Below, one piece after another: positions 1-7,584 of a DNA stretch of 64,000 nucleotides. Source of the stretch: Sphingomonas sp. KRR8 (lineage in GTDB: Bacteria; Pseudomonadota; Alphaproteobacteria; Sphingomonadales; Sphingomonadaceae); contig NZ_CP097462.1 of NCBI RefSeq assembly GCF_023559245.1, positions 2,352,001 to 2,416,000 of the forward strand. Reading direction: 5' to 3'. The notes under the pieces are model-generated. The model saw only the letters and a program-made list of their open reading frames with translations, was not told the origin of the DNA and did no database searches. Within the stretch, counting starts at the first letter, position 1; each line of letters opens with the position of its first letter. The position numbers were made by a program, and so were the translations under genes.

Positions 1-1
1 G

Positions 2-2827
2 CTCGATCTAACGCAGCGCATCCGCCAGATGGGCGGCGTCAACGATGTGGGCGGTGATCTGGCGCACTCCGGGATTACCAATGCGCCTCGCCGAATGGAC
101 TTTGGCGGAAACGAGCAGTTCCTCGGCAAGCTGGTTCACCCTGATGGCATGGGCATGGATGAGGCTGCCGCCCGCCTGATCGAAGACGGCCATCTGCCGG
201 AAGGCACCGGCACTGAAGACCTCAAGGCCATGCTGCTCGATGAGCAGAACGGGCATCGCTACTTTCATCCGGACGATCTGAACGAGGTTGCCGACTTCAC
301 TGACGCCCGCCGCCAACGCTTCGGTATCGAGCAGGCGGCAGCGGACGGGAGCCCGCTCCACGAGGACATTGGGCAGACCGTCAATCTCGACGACCTCGCC
401 GCCAACACTCCGCCCACCTCCGCCTATGAGGACGGGCCTCGCCTCACGGGCAAGGTTGGCAACATCAACCTCGACCGGCTGGAAAACGCCGGCGACGTGT
501 CACAGCTTATCGACCACATCTCTTCGCGAGTCGGTGGGTTCGATGCGGCGCAGCGTGGACGGATCACTCACGAGGAAACGCAGAAGCTGGCGGCTGAAAT
601 GGGCCTCAAGCCCGAGCAGTTGCTACAGCGCAAAGCTGGGCAGGCTCTCAATGCCGAACAGCTCTATGCGGTACGGACGCTTGCTCAAGCCTCCCGCCAG
701 ACGGTCGCCAAGCTGGCGCAAAAGGCTGCGAACAGCGGGGCCGACGAGGACTTGCTGGCTTTCCGTAAGGCATGGGTGCGGCACGTTGCGATCGAGGAAC
801 AGGTGTCCGGCGCAACGGCGGAAGCTGGCCGTGCGCTCCAGGCTATGCGGATGCTCGCAAAGGGTGGGGACGCTCGAACCGATGCCGTGAGGGCTTACCT
901 CAAGGGTGCTGGCGGCTCCGAGAATATCAGGGATGCGGCGCAACGGATTGTCGATCTCATCGAAGATCCGGCCAAGGCTGACCACTTCATGCGCGAAGGC
1001 CTCAAGCCAACGTGGCGCGACAAGTTCAATGAGCTGTGGGTCAACTCGCTGCTGAGCGGCCCGAAGACGCACGTGGTCAACTTCGTCGGCAACGCGCTCA
1101 CCTCGCTCTACTCGCTGCCCGAACAGGGACTTGCGGCCGGCATTGGCAAGGTGCTGGGTTCGGCTGACCGTTCCTATGGCGGTGAGGTAGGGGCGCGTGT
1201 CTCGGGCCTCGCAAACTCTGCCGTAGAAGGCATCAAGAGCGCCAGGCAGGCGTTCATGACTGGTGAGCCGCTGGACGCTGCCACCAAGGTTGAGGCTATC
1301 CACCATGACGCGATCGGGGGCAGGCTCGGTAAGATTGTTCGACTGCCAACCCGTGCGCTGACGGCTGCCGATGAGTTCTGGAAGACCATCAACCGCAACG
1401 CGGAGCTTCACGCCCTCGCCTATCGCCGGGCCGTGAACGAGACGAGCGGCGCTGCCGAACGCAAGGCCCGTTACGAGCAGCTTGTCCGCAACCCTGATGG
1501 CGGTATGCTCAGGCAGGCGGATGAAGCTGCCCGCTATTACACCTTTCAAAAGGAACTCGGCGCGTCGGGTAAGGCGATCCAGCACTGGGCGAACGAGACG
1601 CCCGGCGCGAAGATCATCGTGCCGTTTGTGAAAACCCCCATCAACATTCTAAAGTTTGCCGGGGAGCGGTCGCCGTTCGCCATGCTGAGCAAGAATGTCC
1701 GCTCCGAGATAATGAAGGGCGGGCAGGCTCGGGACCAAGCTCTCGCCAAGATGACGCTCGGCTCTGGCCTGTCTGTGGCGGCGGTGCTCGCGGCCATGAA
1801 CGGCAAGGTCACGGGCGGCGGTCCTGTCGATCCCCAGGAACGCATGGCGTTGCAACAGTCGGGCTGGCAACCTTACTCGCTGCGGGTTGGTGACAAGTGG
1901 ATCAGCTATCAACGCTTTGATCCGCTCTCGACCTTGTTTGGTGCGGCGGCGGACTTTGCCGAAATTGGCCGCTACGCCCGTCCGGGCGAAGCCGACAACC
2001 TCGCCCTTGCGCTCACCCAGGCCGTTGCCAAGAACGTGACGAACAAGACGTGGCTCTCGGGCCTGTCGGATGCCTTTGACGTGCTGAGCGATCCCCAGCG
2101 CTACGGTGGCAAGTATGTTCAGAACATGGCCGGCTCGATGGCGGTCCCAGCCATTGCCGCACAGACGGCGCAAGCGACTGACCCCTATATGCGTGAGGTG
2201 CATGGCATCCTCGAAGCGATACGCGCCCGCGTGCCGGTGCTGTCGCGTGGGCTGCCGGTTAGGCGCAACGTGTGGGGCGAACCTGTCGAGCGCGGTGATG
2301 CTGTCGGCCCTGACATTCTAAGCCCCATCTACGGGACCAAAATTGATACCTCGCCGGTCCCACAGGAGATTGCCCGGCTGCGGGTTCCGCTTTCCATGCC
2401 GAAGCATCAGGTCACGGTGCAGGGCAAGCGGGTGGATCTCAATGCGCAGCAATACGACCAGCTTGTGCAGCTCGCCGGAAAGCCCGCCCGGACCTATCTC
2501 GCGCAGTACGTCGCCTCGCCCGAATATCAGGCGATGAGCGATGAGCAGCGCCGAGACGCCATTTCCGAGGCGATGAAGGATTTTCGCGCAAGCGGCGTGG
2601 ACGCCCTGCGGGGTATGTATCCCGAGTTGGGCGGGGGGTATGGACTGGGTGACGTTAAGCCGCTTCCGCCCGGCTTCTCGCTGAACAACTCTCCAGCGTT
2701 ACGATCTGCACTTCCGGCGCGGCCTGCGCCTGTCCGTCCCTCGCTTCCAGTTCAGCCGCCTCGCCCTGCGAGCGGTGTTCCGCCGTTGCCACCTGGCTTC
2801 ATCCTTAGGGCTGGTACCGCGCACTGA
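2..2827 (+). CDS. Large LPD38-type phage virion-associated protein (5'-truncated by window edge)
   Basis: The frame is open from base 2, so the Met at 29 is internal and the true start lies outside the window; at least 941 residues are visible. The middle (roughly residues 330-370 and 530-660 counted from the Met at 29) carries segments such as NELWVNSLLSGPKTHVVNF and FVKTPINILKFAGERSPF. These are typical of the large polyvalent-protein-associated domain 38 found in giant proteins of podophages and prophages. Those proteins are thought to be virion-internal and ejected with DNA; the exact role is not known. The C-terminus is a Pro-rich low-complexity tail. The next two genes run in the same direction, consistent with a late structural operon. 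Family placement is from recognition, not a search. Confidence 0.8.
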   Translation, partial: LDLTQRIRQMGGVNDVGGDLAHSGITNAPRRMDFGGNEQFLGKLVHPDGMGMDEAAARLIEDGHLPEGTGTEDLKAMLLDEQNGHRYFHPDDLNEVADFTDARRQRFGIEQAAADGSPLHEDIGQTVNLDDLAANTPPTSAYEDGPRLTGKVGNINLDRLENAGDVSQLIDHISSRVGGFDAAQRGRITHEETQKLAAEMGLKPEQLLQRKAGQALNAEQLYAVRTLAQASRQTVAKLAQKAANSGADEDLLAFRKAWVRHVAIEEQVSGATAEAGRALQAMRMLAKGGDARTDAVRAYLKGAGGSENIRDAAQRIVDLIEDPAKADHFMREGLKPTWRDKFNELWVNSLLSGPKTHVVNFVGNALTSLYSLPEQGLAAGIGKVLGSADRSYGGEVGARVSGLANSAVEGIKSARQAFMTGEPLDAATKVEAIHHDAIGGRLGKIVRLPTRALTAADEFWKTINRNAELHALAYRRAVNETSGAAERKARYEQLVRNPDGGMLRQADEAARYYTFQKELGASGKAIQHWANETPGAKIIVPFVKTPINILKFAGERSPFAMLSKNVRSEIMKGGQARDQALAKMTLGSGLSVAAVLAAMNGKVTGGGPVDPQERMALQQSGWQPYSLRVGDKWISYQRFDPLSTLFGAAADFAEIGRYARPGEADNLALALTQAVAKNVTNKTWLSGLSDAFDVLSDPQRYGGKYVQNMAGSMAVPAIAAQTAQATDPYMREVHGILEAIRARVPVLSRGLPVRRNVWGEPVERGDAVGPDILSPIYGTKIDTSPVPQEIARLRVPLSMPKHQVTVQGKRVDLNAQQYDQLVQLAGKPARTYLAQYVASPEYQAMSDEQRRDAISEAMKDFRASGVDALRGMYPELGGGYGLGDVKPLPPGFSLNNSPALRSALPARPAPVRPSLPVQPPRPASGVPPLPPGFILRAGTAH

Positions 2828-2875
2828 CGGGGCCAGCTCCCTCAACCCACTCATCGCCGGGAGGCAGACGAGAAC

Positions 2876-3064
2876 ATGAACGATCGCATTGCACTAGGAA
2901 CCACTGAAATAGGGCTTCTCCCTTTCGAGGAAGACCGCCTGATTGCATACGCCCTTCAGCAGTTCCCGGAATTGGCGGCTCTCGATCTTCGGGGGCAAGC
3001 GGGCAAGGTCATCGTGTTCAATGATGACTTTACCGGTTTCGAGTTCGTGGAGCGCCCGCTGTGA
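2876..3064 (+). CDS. Small phage-associated protein of unknown function
   Basis: A 62-residue acidic protein with no motif I recognise. It starts with ATG after a purine-rich GGGAGG about 11 bases upstream. Its TGA stop overlaps the GTG start of the next gene (GTGA), so the two are probably translationally coupled. It sits between the LPD38 giant protein and a tail-like protein, so it belongs to the same late phage operon. Spacing (48 bases after the giant gene), codon use and coupling support it being real. The function cannot be guessed from sequence. Confidence 0.7.
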   Translation: MNDRIALGTTEIGLLPFEEDRLIAYALQQFPELAALDLRGQAGKVIVFNDDFTGFEFVERPL

Positions 3065-4407
3065 GCGCGATCTTCGTGAACAAGATGCGCTCGGGTCCCG
3101 CCGAACCCGCACGCCCCATCCGTGTGCTGGCCAAGGGCCTCCCGACCGACAACGCCAAGCTCGCCAGCATTGCCGCGCTCAACCTCGCCGGAAAATCGGG
3201 TTGGGCCTTAATCGTCGCTGCCAACGAACTCGGTTTCGACCTTGCCGCACCGACTGGGACCGCGCCTGTCCTCCAGCCCCTCTACCTTACGTCTGCTTCG
3301 TTCGTGATCGGCACAGCTTCGTCCGGGACGATCGGAGGAGCAAGCACCGGCTCGACCATCTCCCTCTCGGGCAAATATCCTGCCGGGTTCACGATCAACT
3401 CCGCCGCTCGCACGTGGGCTTACGACGGAACAGGTGCAGCCGACACCGGCATCTTCACCCTGACGGAAACGCTGCTCGGTGCGATCGGCAGCCCCAAGCC
3501 CACGTCGTTCGGTTGGACCTCGACGGCACCCGTTCCGTTCCTCACATGGACCTCGGCCAGCAACGTCTACGATCCGGTGTTCACGCTCGCCAGCCTTGCC
3601 GTGGGCGACGTGGTGGATCTCCAGATCGCCACCGACAGCGGCTTTACCAGCATTTACGGCAGCGACACCAACACCGTGGACGCGACCGAGGCTGGCGATG
3701 GCTCTCTGAGCTTCCCGGCTATTCCGACGCTGGGCTTTGGCACGACCTATTACGCCCGCGCTCGAAAGAATGGCGGTGCATGGTCGAGCACTGTCAGCAA
3801 GACGATGGCGGCAGCCGTTGTGCAGTTCCCATCCACGACAGGCTTCAACAAATCCCAGTATATTACGGTCTCCGGTTCACCGCCGCTGACTGCCGCTGCC
3901 TTGGCTGGTAATGACAAGGACAGTGTTCGCACCAATGTCCAGCAGGGCTTTAACAAGGCTCAAATGGAGATCACCCTCAACAGTGGCGGGGCGTCAGCCA
4001 ATTTCAACTTCGGCTGGGATAATGGCGTGGACGATATGTCCGGCTTCGTCCTCCCCGGCTACAGCACAAGCAATGGCCTGACGGTTAACTTCGCTCTCGG
4101 CCAATACATCTTCGTCAACTGGAATGCAGGGGCGAACCAAATTCAGTTCGCCAATCTGGCGGGGGTCATCCAAGACAATGACGTCTTTACCCTAGTGTTC
4201 GACAAGGCAGCGCATACGATGGAGTGCTGGCGCACTCGGGCGGGTGTGACCACGCAAATCGGCGCGACCGCAACAGGTCTGCCCGCACTGAGCGCTTATT
4301 ATGCCCACATTTCGTCGGTTAACACTGCCGTCAACTTGACGGCCAACTTCGGCGCTACAGCTTATGCAAAGACCCCTGGGACGGGCGTTGCTGCGCAATG
4401 GGCCTGA
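3061..4407 (+). CDS. Putative phage tail or virion decoration protein
   Basis: 448 residues, GTG start overlapping the upstream stop by four bases. The N-terminal 60 residues look like a small globular head. The rest is rich in Gly, Ser, Thr, Ala and Asn, with alternating beta-strand patterns resembling fibronectin-like or Ig-like phage decoration domains. The last 180 residues resemble a jelly-roll or lectin-like fold. There is no signal peptide. Position at the end of the late operon, after the LPD38 protein, is where tail-fibre or decoration genes are commonly found. The assignment is by composition and context; no catalytic motif is visible. Confidence 0.6.
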   Translation: MSAIFVNKMRSGPAEPARPIRVLAKGLPTDNAKLASIAALNLAGKSGWALIVAANELGFDLAAPTGTAPVLQPLYLTSASFVIGTASSGTIGGASTGSTISLSGKYPAGFTINSAARTWAYDGTGAADTGIFTLTETLLGAIGSPKPTSFGWTSTAPVPFLTWTSASNVYDPVFTLASLAVGDVVDLQIATDSGFTSIYGSDTNTVDATEAGDGSLSFPAIPTLGFGTTYYARARKNGGAWSSTVSKTMAAAVVQFPSTTGFNKSQYITVSGSPPLTAAALAGNDKDSVRTNVQQGFNKAQMEITLNSGGASANFNFGWDNGVDDMSGFVLPGYSTSNGLTVNFALGQYIFVNWNAGANQIQFANLAGVIQDNDVFTLVFDKAAHTMECWRTRAGVTTQIGATATGLPALSAYYAHISSVNTAVNLTANFGATAYAKTPGTGVAAQWA

Positions 4408-4417
4408 CACATGCCTG

Positions 4418-5002
4418 TCAGCCGAGCACTTCGGAGGGCCGAAGTTTCGAAGCCTTCCGTCGCATGGCCAGGCCCATGCCGCCAAAGCCAAGTAGCATCA
4501 TGAGCCAAGTTGCCGGCTCCGGGATGGCAGCAGTAACTGCGAAGGTGCCTCTCACGTTAGCACCGACACCGGGCATGGAGCCACCAAAGCCCTGCACCGT
4601 TCCATTCAGCGGACTGCCGAAGTTGACAGTGTAGGTCGTGGCGGGCAGGCTAATCGCGTAGGTGCTCGCGTTCACTGCTTCGATGAAGCAGGCAAGGTCA
4701 CATGCCCCTGCCGTGTTGAAGAGGCTCACCACGCTTCCGCTCAACGTTGGCTCTAGGTTTGCACCATTCTGGTAAGCGAACGGAAAAGGCTGGATCTCGA
4801 AGGAGAGCAGCTGATTGGTTGTCGTATCGAAGCTGAATGTACCGTAGAACGGGGCATCGAGATTTAGATCAGCGGCACTGGGGTAGATGCTCGATGAGGT
4901 TGCGGTGGCCTTCAAGCCATACTCAACGACAGCTGCGTTGGCTGTGCTCGCGACAGTAGCCGCTGCAAGCGTGCCGTAAGCCAAAGCGCAAAGGATACGC
5001 AT
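4418..5002 (-). CDS. PEP-CTERM sorting-domain secreted protein
   Basis: 194 residues. It has an N-terminal signal peptide ending near AANAA (residues 1-23), a small beta-rich ectodomain containing two Cys in a CDLACF pattern, and a C-terminal sorting signal from residue 160. The sorting signal is IPEPATWLMMLLGFGG followed by a hydrophobic helix and the basic stop AMRRK. This is the PEPxxW form of PEP-CTERM used by alphaproteobacteria, processed by an exosortase-type enzyme and usually linked to exopolysaccharide. An 11-residue hydrophilic tail after RRK is longer than usual. A good Shine-Dalgarno (GGGAGTGAT) precedes ATG at 5002. It lies opposite to the surrounding phage-like genes and converges on the tail gene, so it may be a cargo gene or may mark the chromosome edge. 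Confidence 0.85.
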   Translation of the reverse strand: MRILCALAYGTLAAATVASTANAAVVEYGLKATATSSSIYPSAADLNLDAPFYGTFSFDTTTNQLLSFEIQPFPFAYQNGANLEPTLSGSVVSLFNTAGACDLACFIEAVNASTYAISLPATTYTVNFGSPLNGTVQGFGGSMPGVGANVRGTFAVTAAIPEPATWLMMLLGFGGMGLAMRRKASKLRPSEVLG

Positions 5003-5085
5003 ACCGAATCACTCCCTCGTTTGCCGGAAAGCTGAACCTCGGTTAATTATGAGTCGAGCTATTAAGAGTTAACGGGGGTAGATTG

Positions 5086-5511
5086 ATGGCGCTCGCTCGG
5101 CAGCGCAGGAGGCAAGCCTTTGCAAACGGCCTGGTGATTTTGAGCTTCCTCGCGCTCGCAGGTTGCGACCCACTGGTGAGACGGTCCGAGGCGGAAGACA
5201 TCGCGGAAGATCACGCGGAGGCAGCGCAGCAGCGAGCCCTTGCAGCCGCGAATGAGCGAGCCGACGAACTAGAACAGCGATTGAGGCGCGTTGAACAGCG
5301 TTTGGGTGAAGCTGAGGGGCAAGTTCACGAGGTCGCCGCGCAAGCCAGCACCACAAGCCAGATCGTCAACAACAATGCCAAAGTCGCCAATAGCAATGCC
5401 ATGGCGGACATGACGAGGCGGGGCGCATGCGGCACCGAGATGGTCCGGCTGCAATCAGGTGGAGTGATTATCCAGAACAAGACCTGCACTGCGGCGGATT
5501 TGAACCGCTGA
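5086..5511 (+). CDS. Coiled-coil lipoprotein, function unknown
   Basis: 141 residues from the ATG at 5086, which follows a strong GGGGG purine run; a TTG three bases earlier is in frame but less likely. A basic n-region is followed by a hydrophobic segment and the lipobox LAGC with Cys27, so the product should be lipidated by the Lgt pathway. Residues about 40-85 form a charged heptad coiled coil rich in Glu, Ala, Arg and Gln. Two more Cys occur near the C-terminus (ACGTE and KTCTA). It is divergent from the PEP-CTERM gene and on the phage strand. No family recognised; a phage-encoded surface or lysis-accessory lipoprotein is possible but unproven. Confidence 0.7.
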   Translation: MALARQRRRQAFANGLVILSFLALAGCDPLVRRSEAEDIAEDHAEAAQQRALAAANERADELEQRLRRVEQRLGEAEGQVHEVAAQASTTSQIVNNNAKVANSNAMADMTRRGACGTEMVRLQSGGVIIQNKTCTAADLNR

Positions 5512-5534
5512 GCGCTAACGACTTCTTAACCATG

Positions 5535-5556
5535 GTCTGAGACTATTTGCTCAGAC
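5535..5556 (+). other. Short perfect hairpin between lipoprotein gene and tiny ORFs
   Basis: GTCTGAG (5535-5541) and CTCAGAC (5550-5556) form a perfect seven-base stem with an eight-base loop. No T-run follows, so it is not a classical terminator. It could be a weak attenuator or an mRNA-stability element upstream of the ORF chain at 5592. Confidence 0.45.
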
Positions 5557-5591
5557 TTGAGGCTTAGAAGGCAGAAGAAGTGGGGGTGATC

Positions 5592-5627
5592 ATGCGACCA
5601 CCCCCGGTTGAAATTAGCCGCTCATGA
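5592..5627 (+). CDS. Candidate 11-residue leader peptide ORF
   Basis: An ORF encoding MRPPPVEISRS. It is kept only because its start is preceded by GGGGGTGAT at 5582-5590, eight of nine bases matching the ideal GGAGGTGAT, with correct spacing. Its TGA overlaps the ATG of the next tiny ORF (ATGA at 5624). It may be a leader peptide that couples translation of the following ORFs, or the region may be an untranslated RNA. There is no homology to lean on. Confidence 0.3.
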   Translation: MRPPPVEISRS

Positions 5628-5722
5628 GCGGCACGAGCGTCCTCGCCGGGCTAGCGGCGGCGAGTGTGTTGCCGGACGCGGACGAGGCGGTAAGACCCCT
5701 TCCGAACGCGGCGAAGGTGTGA
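5624..5722 (+). CDS. Candidate 32-residue peptide, coupled to neighbours
   Basis: ATG overlaps the stop of the 11-residue ORF. The peptide begins MSGTSVLAGLAAASVL, a weakly hydrophobic Ala/Leu/Val segment, and ends in an acidic then Pro/Ala-rich stretch. Its TGA overlaps a GTG start of a third ORF at 5719. The stop/start overlaps on both sides suggest a translated chain. Length and composition alone would not justify a call. Confidence 0.3.
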   Translation: MSGTSVLAGLAAASVLPDADEAVRPLPNAAKV

Positions 5723-5838
5723 GCGAACGTAAACCACTGCACGTCTCCAAGTTGCCCGAGCGAGGCGCTTGTGCGAGACGGAGCTTCTCAGGGCGGTCCG
5801 CCGAAGGCGCACAAGCGCTTACTCGGGTGGGTTGCTAA
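5719..5838 (+). CDS. Candidate 39-residue basic peptide, end of tiny-ORF chain
   Basis: GTG start overlapping the previous stop (GTGA). The product is strongly basic (Arg/Lys/His/Ser-rich) with two Cys and ends at TAA just before the terminator at 5842. The same frame is open upstream to a TTG at 5608, which would give 76 residues; the GTG is preferred because of the coupling overlap. Codon use is not distinctive. It could be a nucleic-acid-binding peptide or may not be translated at all. Confidence 0.28.
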   Translation: MSERKPLHVSKLPERGACARRSFSGRSAEGAQALTRVGC

Positions 5839-5841
5839 CGA

Positions 5842-5869
5842 GGGCCGGCCTTCGGGTCGGCCCTTTGTT
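5842..5869 (+). terminator. Rho-independent terminator with UUCG tetraloop
   Basis: GGGCCGGCC (5842-5850), loop TTCG, GGTCGGCCC (5855-5863), then TTTGTT. A nine-base stem with one G-T wobble and a UUCG loop followed by a T-rich tail is a strong intrinsic terminator. It closes plus-strand transcription from the lipoprotein and tiny-ORF region. Confidence 0.88.
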
Positions 5870-6450
5870 CATCGGCATCTATCGGCTGCCGTACCGTGTC
5901 CTCATTTCAAGATTGAATTGCCTCCTACTGTTTGGGAGAGTTATCTAAGAAGGGTTAAGAATCCGCTTTGCCGCGGATAACCTCTCGGTAACTATTCCGC
6001 GTTTGAACATTTATCGGCGGCGGCCCCTCTCGCCCGATAAGAGCGGCTTGCGTTTCGGCGGGGCCGACAAGCGAGCCTGGGCTGAACGGTTATCGGCCAA
6101 AATACCTCTCGTGAGCGGTGAAACGACGTCCAAAAACTGCTTTATTCTGCCAAGTCTTACCACTGTAGAATGGCGAAACGGTTGACAGCACAAAGCCGAG
6201 CAAAGCGCCTAAAGTTCGCACCTTGCTAAATGGCCGGAGCCAGCGGCTCCAAACCGAATAGGTCGTGAAAGTCGGGTTGAGGCAAACTCATCGGGCAGCT
6301 CCTTATTGCTGCCGATTGAGTTACAAGCTGAAGCGCGGCAGCGCGTCGGAACATTTGCGCTGGTTGACCACGGTTGAATCACGGCGTGCGAGCGACACAC
6401 GTTTGAACAATTCGGTTTCGCGGTGTTCGTGAGTGGTTGGCGGGCCGAGA
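5870..6450. other. Gene-free, AT-richer intergenic stretch of the phage-like region
   Basis: About 580 bases without a convincing ORF; the short ORFs here lack ribosome sites and are compositionally unremarkable. Visibly lower GC than flanking genes. It carries a two-copy composite repeat (6004-6111, listed separately), a CCTCTCG element also at 5981-5987, and an inverted pair TTATCGG (6011-6017)/CCGATAA (6034-6040). A partial third copy of the repeat head, GTTTGAACA, occurs at 6401-6409. This looks like a control region (operators, promoter or origin-like iterons) rather than decayed coding sequence. Confidence 0.5.
6004..6111 (+). repeat. Two-copy composite direct repeat TGAAC-N2-TTATCGGC-N7-CCTCTCG
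   Basis: Copy 1 spans 6004-6032 and copy 2 spans 6083-6111, start to start 79 bases. In both, TGAAC, TTATCGGC and CCTCTCG occur in the same order with identical spacing (2 and 7 bases) while the spacers differ. Conservation of blocks but not spacers is what protein-binding sites look like. No coding frame runs through them. Confidence 0.65.
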
Positions 6451-7104
6451 CTAATCCTCACCCCTTGCCCGTCTGAGCTGCTCCTGCCGCTTACGAATGA
6501 ACTCGCTTGTGTTCTTGCAGGCGGCCAGCTCCGCTTCCTCGTCGATTGGATTGGGCTGGGGTACGGAGCGTGACGGTTGCACTCGGACGCTGGGCTTACG
6601 TCTTTTGCGTGGGATGCTCGGCTTGATGTTCTGCTTTGCCCGCAAGGCTGCCATTTCAGCCTCGAACTCCCTCCGGTTCTTCTCTCGTATGTCTTCAAGG
6701 CGACAGATCGCGGTTGAGAGGTCGTTCTCTCGGCGGGTCACCTGCACAGTCTGGTGCAGCATTCTGGCCGCGACGATCCTGAGAATGGCCTGCTCTATGT
6801 CGTCCGTTGCGTCTTCAATATCGTCGAAGTCGCCGGGCTCACGTCTGCCATCGCTCACCGCATCAGCGATCGCGTCATTGATGTGCCCGACCAGCGTTCC
6901 GGACGGAGCGTCTTGGATTGCTTGCCCCAGCTCGAAGGCTTGTTGCGCAAGTCTGTAAGGATCGCCGGCCCCAGCTGTGACCCGCATAGCGTTGGCAACA
7001 AAGGTTCGCGCCAGCCACGCTAGGTCGTGCATGGCGTGGCGGATCGCCACGTCTTCGCTTGTATGCTCAGGAGCTAGAGTTGGCTTGGGCGGATCGTCGG
7101 CCAT
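6451..7104 (-). CDS. Uncharacterised protein with basic, coiled C-terminal half
   Basis: 217 residues from the ATG at 7104 (MADDPPKP); the frame is open further upstream to 7182 but those residues look untranslated. Residues 20-125 are a mixed helical domain rich in Ala and acidic residues. Residues about 130-165 form a charged helix, likely coiled coil, followed by a Pro/Arg/Lys-rich linker (SIPRKRRKPSVRVQPSRS) and a short helix at the C-terminus. No recognisable enzyme motif. It is transcribed toward the repeat-bearing region at 5.9-6.4 kb and is the last gene before chromosomal genes resume, so a phage or accessory gene is likely. Function unknown. Confidence 0.55.
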   Translation of the reverse strand: MADDPPKPTLAPEHTSEDVAIRHAMHDLAWLARTFVANAMRVTAGAGDPYRLAQQAFELGQAIQDAPSGTLVGHINDAIADAVSDGRREPGDFDDIEDATDDIEQAILRIVAARMLHQTVQVTRRENDLSTAICRLEDIREKNRREFEAEMAALRAKQNIKPSIPRKRRKPSVRVQPSRSVPQPNPIDEEAELAACKNTSEFIRKRQEQLRRARGED

Positions 7105-7584
7105 GTCGATAGGGCTATACCTAATGAGGGCGATTGTAAGCGCCCGAGTACTGCTCAATGCCGGGCTAGTCGTAAGCCTCACGCTGCGTCTTTTTAGGTC
7201 GGTCCCTCGCTTGTGCCGCGCTGCGACGTTTGGCGGACGGCGGGGAGATCGAACACCGCAAAGTCGCCCTTGGCGGCACTTTCAAATCCTAGTGGGGTAA
7301 AGAGTGGGGTAAGAACTTGCATAAGGCCCGATACTCAAGAGCAAAGTTTGGACGCCTCCGTCTCCGCCAGCGTCTGCCCAGCTCAATTGTTGTCGAATGG
7401 CAGACTTAGCCGGTCTCCCATGACGTTGAGCGAACCCAAGCGCACCCCTGCAGCCCTTGTGCAAAAATCGCGCCCGGAACCTTGGACGTGACGGTTGCGT
7501 TCCAACAACCGCTGACTTCGCACGCATCACACGCCCGGTCCTGCCGGTCCTTGTGTGCGGTCCGCCCATAACTCGGGAGAAGGC
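7105..7584. other. Intergenic boundary between phage-like and chromosomal genes
   Basis: About 480 bases with no supported gene. Bases 7232-7258 read on the minus strand as a GTTCGATC T-loop-like sequence running into CCGTCCGCCA, reminiscent of a tRNA or tmRNA 3' end, but no cloverleaf could be folded. Immediately beyond lies the AGTGGGGTAA repeat. The last 60 bases are the leader of the lipoprotein gene at 7585, with a CACAC/GTGTG-flanked hairpin. I read this as a likely integration junction; the evidence is modest. Confidence 0.4.
7291..7312 (+). repeat. Tandem direct repeat AGTGGGGTAA x2
   Basis: AGTGGGGTAA at 7291-7300 and again at 7303-7312, separated by AG. Short G-rich direct repeats beside a tRNA-3'-end-like sequence resemble the arm-type binding sites of tyrosine integrases at att sites. 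That reading is inference; no integrase lies in the window. Confidence 0.5.

Noticed and set aside
5608..5838. 76-codon ORF from a TTG start covering the tiny-ORF region
   Set aside because: No ribosome site at 5608; the GTG at 5719 coupled to the preceding stop is a better start, so only the 3' part was listed as a candidate.
7234..7566. Possible tmRNA on the minus strand (GGCGGAC near 7561-7567 and GTCCGCC near 7234-7240 could pair as an acceptor stem)
   Set aside because: No tag ORF, no GGTTTCGAC-like 5' arm, T-arm does not pair well, and alphaproteobacterial tmRNA is two-piece. Only the tRNA-3'-end resemblance was kept as a weak att-site hint.
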